From Planctomycetaceae bacterium (GTDB taxonomy: Bacteria > Planctomycetota > Planctomycetia > Planctomycetales > Planctomycetaceae), in assembly GCA_947463775.1 (NCBI GenBank), contig CANHVD010000026.1, forward strand, positions 1-19,285: DNA of 19,285 nucleotides, given 5' to 3'. The position numbers and the translations under genes were made by a program. This document shows, in pieces, positions 15,068-19,285 of the stretch (within the stretch, counting starts at the first letter, position 1; each line of letters begins with the position of its first letter). The notes under the pieces are model-generated. The model was not told the origin of the DNA and made no database searches. It saw only the letters and a list, made by a program, of their open reading frames with translations.

Positions 15068-15635
15068 TATTTGGATCTCTGTTTGCGTTCAATTGGATGC
15101 AGCAAGTCCGTTTGCCGCGTCGTGTGATTCTTCAGTTTTGACCGGCAGCAAATGCCGATCCAGCCCGAGAATCCTCAATCAATGATTGTTGGTCAATGTG
15201 GTTTAAAGCCATTCATAGTAGGTGCTTACGGCAATTCATTTTCTGCCAGGCCCTCACGTATGCACGAGATGGAACTTCGGCAGATTCTGCAGATGTTACA
15301 ACGGTTGTCAGTTTTGCATCCAGAGCAGTTTTGCCGCAGGTTGTAATAGAAACCTCCAACGTGTCGTTCTGCGTTTGGTAATCCTGCCCGCTTGTCCACG
15401 CCTGAATGAATTTCCCGGAAATCATGCCGCCTATTCTGGCTGTTTGCCCCAGAATTTGCCTTCTGCCTGCTTTTGCATGCCATTTCCGTGACGCTAGCAT
15501 GCCGTCGCGATAGCTTGATACAGCGAACTTCACAGGCTCTACGGGTCGCAGAAGATTGTCGCACGGGGCCTTAAGCGGAGGCGTGCGAATTGAAGAGCTG
15601 GCATGGTGAATTGATCTCAGCGGGGACGGTCGTCG
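15068..15635. other. 568-bp divergent intergenic region
   Basis: This separates the divergent metallopeptidase and amidohydrolase genes and must hold both promoters, but I cannot point to convincing -35/-10 or -24/-12 boxes. A minus-strand ORF at 15213-15533 (106 codons, containing GKFIQAWTSGQDYQTQ and ALDAKLTTVVTSAE) is unrecognised, overlaps weak ORFs in other frames and has no clear ribosome site. I do not call it a gene. Confidence 0.4.
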
Positions 15636-18600
15636 ATGAAGCGTGCACTACTGGTTCTGGCGTGCGTTGCCGGATTTTTCACAACAGCCAGCATTCATTC
15701 GAATCTCTCCGCCGATCAAACATCGACACCCCAGGAGGCGCTTCGCAGTAATCCTCCATCTGTCTTCGCGTTGACAGATGCGCGAGTTGTCGTGAATCCC
15801 GACGTGACGCTTGAGAAGGCGACTGTCGTTGTTCGTGGTGGCAAGATCGAATCCGTCGGTGATGTTGCAGTTCCGGCGGATGCACAGGTCATTTCGATGG
15901 CTGGCAAGACGGTTTACCCCGGTTTCATCGATGCCTACTCAGAACACTCCGTGGCTGGTGATCCCCTCGCTGGGACCGCTCGGTACTGGAATGGACAAGT
16001 CAGTCCACAGATCTCCATTGCCGAGCATCTTGCTGCGAATGAAGATCTAAAGACTCTTCGGAAGCAGGGCGTTGTTGCTCGATTGATAGCCCCCGCGGCA
16101 GGTGTGATTCGAGGCACGAGTGCAGTTGTTAGCACCGCTGATGGGGAACCCAACAAGACGCTTCTGGCAGCGAATGTCGCTCAGCATCTGCATCTCACGG
16201 TTTCACGCCGAGGTCGTGACAGTTTTCCCGGCAGCCCCATGGGAGCCGTCGCGCTGGCGCGGCAGGCGATGTATGACGCGCAGTGGTATCGTGATGCTCG
16301 AATTGCCGTTGAGGCAGATTCAACCCTGCCCTTGCCTGAACACAACGATGCTCTTGCGGCACTGCAGCCGGTATTGAACGGTGCACAGCCGGTTGTTGTC
16401 AAAACATCGAATGAGCAATTCGTCTTGCGAGCCGATCAGTTTGCGGCGGAGTTTGGGCTGTCACTGATCGTGGTCGGCAATGGTCGCGAATATCGTCGAC
16501 TGGCGGAGATCGCGGCAACCAAGCGCCCGATCATCCTGCCGTTGGCATTTCCAAAAGCTCCGAACGTGAGTACTCCGGAGACGGCTCAGGATGCGACCCT
16601 GGAGTCGTTGATGCACTGGGATATCGCTCCCGAGAATCCCGCCCGAGTTGACTCGGCGGGAATCTCTTTTGCGTTTACCACTGAGCGATTGGAATCAAAA
16701 GCAGATTTTCTGAAGTCGCTTCGCAAAGCTGTCGCTCGTGGGCTTTCACCGCAATCCGCCTTGAAAGCGCTGACGACAACGCCGGCGGCTTTGTTTGGGA
16801 TGGACGATCAACTGGGCACAATTCAGTCGGGGCATCTGGCCAGCTTTGTGATCACTGATGGTGATTTGTTCGAGAAGAAGACTAAGGTCTTGGAGACCTG
16901 GGTTTCCGGGCAACGCATCGAACATTCTCCTGAGAAGGTTCGCGAGGCTGAAGGCTACTATCGCCTTGATGTCCAGCCGACGCCTCAGTTCGATGGACAG
17001 CTGTTTGTTGAGATCACGGACGATGACGGCAAACTGCAGGGACGAGTTTCACGCCAGCCGATTCCTGTGGAACCGATGAAAGAGAAAAAGAAGGCTGGAG
17101 ATTCAAAGGAAGAGTCTGAAGAGAAAGATGGCAACAGCCCGGAGTCTCCCGGTGAAGAGTCATCTGATGAACAGAATTCCGTCGCAGAAGAATCAGCCAA
17201 TGACGAGAAGTCTGGCGATCCCAAGGAAGACACGAAGAAGGATGTGCTGAAGCTGTCCGACGTGAAGCTCAGCGATACCGCACTGACGGCCACGTTGGCA
17301 GCGAAGGATTGGGGCTTCGAAGGCGTGATTCGGATTTCTCTCACGCTGACTGAACTGGATGCTCAGCAGCAGGATCGACCCGCGGGGCTGGGGACTATTG
17401 TTTGGCCGGATGGAGCAACGGCGGGTGTTGTGGCGACTCGCGTTGAGCAACCGAAGAAACAAAACGAAACTACTGAGGAAGGCACTTCTGAGAAATCCGA
17501 AGGCGATGAGGCAAAGTCCGAAGCCTCTGATGGCGGTAGCAAGAAAGACGGCGACAAGAAAGAAGAGGAAAAGGCTACTGGCCCTGCTTCATTCGCCGTG
17601 AATTATCCACTGGGAGCATTTGGACGCGAAGAGATTCCCGGACAGCCACGTCCGACTGCTTTTGTTCATGCCACCATCTGGACATGCGGGCCGGCTGGCC
17701 TCATTGAAGATGGGACGCTGATTGTCGCCGAGGGAAAGATTATTGCGGTTGGCAAAGAGATCGCCATTCCCGAAGGCGCGGATGTGATTGATGTGCGAGG
17801 AATGCACATCACGCCTGGAGTTATCGATTGCCATTCTCACGCCGCGACTGACGGCGGCGTCAATGAGGCGACTCAAGCGATCACCTGCGAAGTTCGTGTG
17901 GGTGATTTTGTCGACGCAAATGACATCACGATCTACCGACAACTTGCAGGCGGAGTGACTACTGCCAACATTCTCCACGGTTCTGCCAATCCAATTGGTG
18001 GCCAGAATCAGGTCATCAAGCTTCGCTGGGGACAAACAGGCGACGGGATGAAGTTCACCGAGGCACCTCAGGGAGTCAAGTTTGCTCTTGGCGAAAACGT
18101 AAAGCAAAGCAACTGGGAGAACGCCAACAATCGCTATCCGCAGACTCGCATGGGGGTCGAACAGCTCTATCGGGATTCGTTCGAGGCCGCTCGCGATTAT
18201 GCCCGCAAAATGGATGCATGGAAGCTGAGCCGTCGCGGCCTGCCTCCTCGTCGCGATCTCGAACTTGACGCGTTGCGAGAAATCCTGGACGGAGATCGCT
18301 GGATTCACTGCCACAGTTATCGTCAGGATGAAATCCTGGCCCTGCTCCGGATTCTGAAGCAATACGAGATCACGATCGGCACGTTCCAGCATATCCTTGA
18401 AGGCTACAAGGTGGCCGATGAGATGGCCAAAGCCGGCGCGATGGCGTCAGCGTTCTCCGACTGGTGGGCCTATAAGTTCGAAGTTTACGACGCGATTCCT
18501 CATGCCGGCGCGCTGATGCACAGGCAGGGTGTTGTGGTGTCGTTCAATTCTGACGACGGTGAGCTGGCTCGACATTTGAATCAGGAAGCGGCCAAGGCCG

Positions 18601-18995
18601 TGAAATACGGCGGGGTTCCTCGTGAGGAGGCTCTGAAGTTTGTGACATTGAATCCTGCAAAGCAATTGCGGATCGATCATCTTGTAGGATCAATTGAAGT
18701 CGGTAAGCAAGCGGACTTCGTAATCTGGAATGGAGATCCGCTTTCAAACTTCAGTCGTTGCGAGCAAACATGGATCGATGGTCGCTGCTACTTTCATCGG
18801 GATGAAGACGATCGAATGCAGCGGGAATCGTTTGAACGTCGCAACGTGCTGGTTCAGAAAATCCTGGAGTCCGGTGAAGACATGCATGAAGCCGGCGAAC
18901 GCGACACCGATCCGGCAGAGCTTTGGCCACGAGCCGACGAGTTCTGCCACCATTTTCGTCATCAGCAATCTCTGCGCACTCAGGCACAGGAATAG
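15636..18995 (+). CDS. Secreted double amidohydrolase, first domain lacking metal ligands
   Basis: The 1119-residue protein has a signal peptide (MKRALLVLACVAGFFTTAS). The first amidohydrolase-like domain is about 42-440: the metal-binding HxH strand reads GFIDAYSEH at 96-104, so the first histidine is lost, although the closing GTIQSGHLASFVITDGD is kept. Next come two acidic/lysine-rich linkers (about 481-535 and 605-650) around a small beta region. The second domain, about 668-1085, is complete: DCHSH at 731-735, HCHSY with His891 and His893, FQHILEGY with His919, and FNSDD with Asp973. LVGSIEVGKQADFVIWNGDP follows. It resembles imidazolonepropionase-like amidohydrolases exported by planctomycetes; the substrate is unknown. 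A second amidohydrolase gene begins 30 bp after the stop. Confidence 0.93.
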   Translation: MKRALLVLACVAGFFTTASIHSNLSADQTSTPQEALRSNPPSVFALTDARVVVNPDVTLEKATVVVRGGKIESVGDVAVPADAQVISMAGKTVYPGFIDAYSEHSVAGDPLAGTARYWNGQVSPQISIAEHLAANEDLKTLRKQGVVARLIAPAAGVIRGTSAVVSTADGEPNKTLLAANVAQHLHLTVSRRGRDSFPGSPMGAVALARQAMYDAQWYRDARIAVEADSTLPLPEHNDALAALQPVLNGAQPVVVKTSNEQFVLRADQFAAEFGLSLIVVGNGREYRRLAEIAATKRPIILPLAFPKAPNVSTPETAQDATLESLMHWDIAPENPARVDSAGISFAFTTERLESKADFLKSLRKAVARGLSPQSALKALTTTPAALFGMDDQLGTIQSGHLASFVITDGDLFEKKTKVLETWVSGQRIEHSPEKVREAEGYYRLDVQPTPQFDGQLFVEITDDDGKLQGRVSRQPIPVEPMKEKKKAGDSKEESEEKDGNSPESPGEESSDEQNSVAEESANDEKSGDPKEDTKKDVLKLSDVKLSDTALTATLAAKDWGFEGVIRISLTLTELDAQQQDRPAGLGTIVWPDGATAGVVATRVEQPKKQNETTEEGTSEKSEGDEAKSEASDGGSKKDGDKKEEEKATGPASFAVNYPLGAFGREEIPGQPRPTAFVHATIWTCGPAGLIEDGTLIVAEGKIIAVGKEIAIPEGADVIDVRGMHITPGVIDCHSHAATDGGVNEATQAITCEVRVGDFVDANDITIYRQLAGGVTTANILHGSANPIGGQNQVIKLRWGQTGDGMKFTEAPQGVKFALGENVKQSNWENANNRYPQTRMGVEQLYRDSFEAARDYARKMDAWKLSRRGLPPRRDLELDALREILDGDRWIHCHSYRQDEILALLRILKQYEITIGTFQHILEGYKVADEMAKAGAMASAFSDWWAYKFEVYDAIPHAGALMHRQGVVVSFNSDDGELARHLNQEAAKAVKYGGVPREEALKFVTLNPAKQLRIDHLVGSIEVGKQADFVIWNGDPLSNFSRCEQTWIDGRCYFHRDEDDRMQRESFERRNVLVQKILESGEDMHEAGERDTDPAELWPRADEFCHHFRHQQSLRTQAQE

Positions 18996-19025
18996 AGTCA
19001 GCCAGTTGTTCTCAGGAGTCTTGTC

Positions 19026-19285
19026 ATGAAATCAATCAACCTGCTGATCTGTTTGCTGTGCTGCGCGACGACGTTGGCTTCAGATCAGATTCCCGGCGCA
19101 CCTCAGAAGAAGCCGATTGCGTTGATCAATGCCGTTGTGCATACGCTCACCGGGCCACCGGTCGAAAAAGGTGTGCTGGTCTTTGATCAGGGGAAAATCA
19201 CCGCGATCGGCGCTGAGATCAAACCACCGGACGGAGCGGAAATCATTGATCTCAAGGGGCAGCATGTCTACCCGAGCATGATTGA
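19026..19285 (+). CDS. Secreted amidohydrolase, N-terminal part (runs off right edge)
   Basis: The ATG at 19026 is preceded by AGGAG at 19014-19018, a 7-nt spacing. A signal peptide (MKSINLLICLLCCATTLAS) is followed by IALINAVVHTLTGPPVEKG, VLVFDQGKITAIG and IIDLKGQHVYPSMI, the N-terminal beta-sandwich of amidohydrolases. The catalytic HxH would come just past the edge. In this family PG.ID usually follows VYP; here the letters are PSMI, so the site deserves checking in the full gene. It is only 30 bp downstream of the double amidohydrolase on the same strand and looks like its operon partner and paralogue. Confidence 0.9.
   Translation, partial: MKSINLLICLLCCATTLASDQIPGAPQKKPIALINAVVHTLTGPPVEKGVLVFDQGKITAIGAEIKPPDGAEIIDLKGQHVYPSMI

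Noticed and set aside
17589..18392. Minus-strand 267-codon ORF
   Set aside because: Antisense to the intact second amidohydrolase domain.

Overview
The window looks like part of a Planctomycetota chromosome, probably order Planctomycetales. This is inferred from gene content, not from a marker search: a DUF1501 protein with a twin-arginine signal, a giant secreted repeat protein whose N-terminus ends in an LExLExRxLL-type motif, paired secreted amidohydrolases, a class II DAHP synthase and a TIGR03032-family fragment. Most genes lack a strong Shine-Dalgarno sequence, with a few exceptions noted below.

Layout. (1) 1-3417, minus strand: the first 1139 codons of a giant secreted cadherin/RTX protein that continues past the left edge. 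Near 1309-2005 an SGNH (GDSL-type) hydrolase domain replaces the middle of one RTX repeat unit. (2) 3418-5372: a graveyard holding a truncated TIGR03032-family gene, a doubtful 77-aa ORF, a shard of a DUF1501 gene between 13-bp inverted repeats, and the C-terminal part of a NagA-like amidohydrolase. (3) 5373-9080, plus strand: a sigma54-type AAA+ regulator with a variant GAFTGA loop and a degenerate receiver domain, then rpmE (L31) with a clear terminator, prfA (RF1) and a small membrane-anchored unknown. (4) 9235-10710, plus: an intact DUF1501 protein with a Tat signal, followed by a terminator. (5) 11076-13400, minus: class II DAHP synthase followed by a tandem tatA array (68-aa tatA, 33-codon remnant, 48-aa short tatA-like ORF, 99-aa tatA) with duplicated leader sequences. 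(6) 13688-15067, minus: a secreted HExxH metallopeptidase-like protein with a long disordered tail, ending in a strong terminator. (7) 15636-19285, plus: an 1119-aa double amidohydrolase whose first domain has lost its metal-binding histidine, then the start of a second secreted amidohydrolase 30 bp downstream, probably one operon.

Functional links. rpmE and prfA are translation housekeeping genes. The DUF1501 protein is a plausible Tat substrate, and the tatA array converges on it from the other strand. The two amidohydrolases probably form an exported pair. The most unusual items are the hydrolase domain built into the RTX repeat array, the decaying tatA tandem array and the half-dead double amidohydrolase. 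No CRISPR array, phage, intact transposase, rRNA or tRNA was seen.
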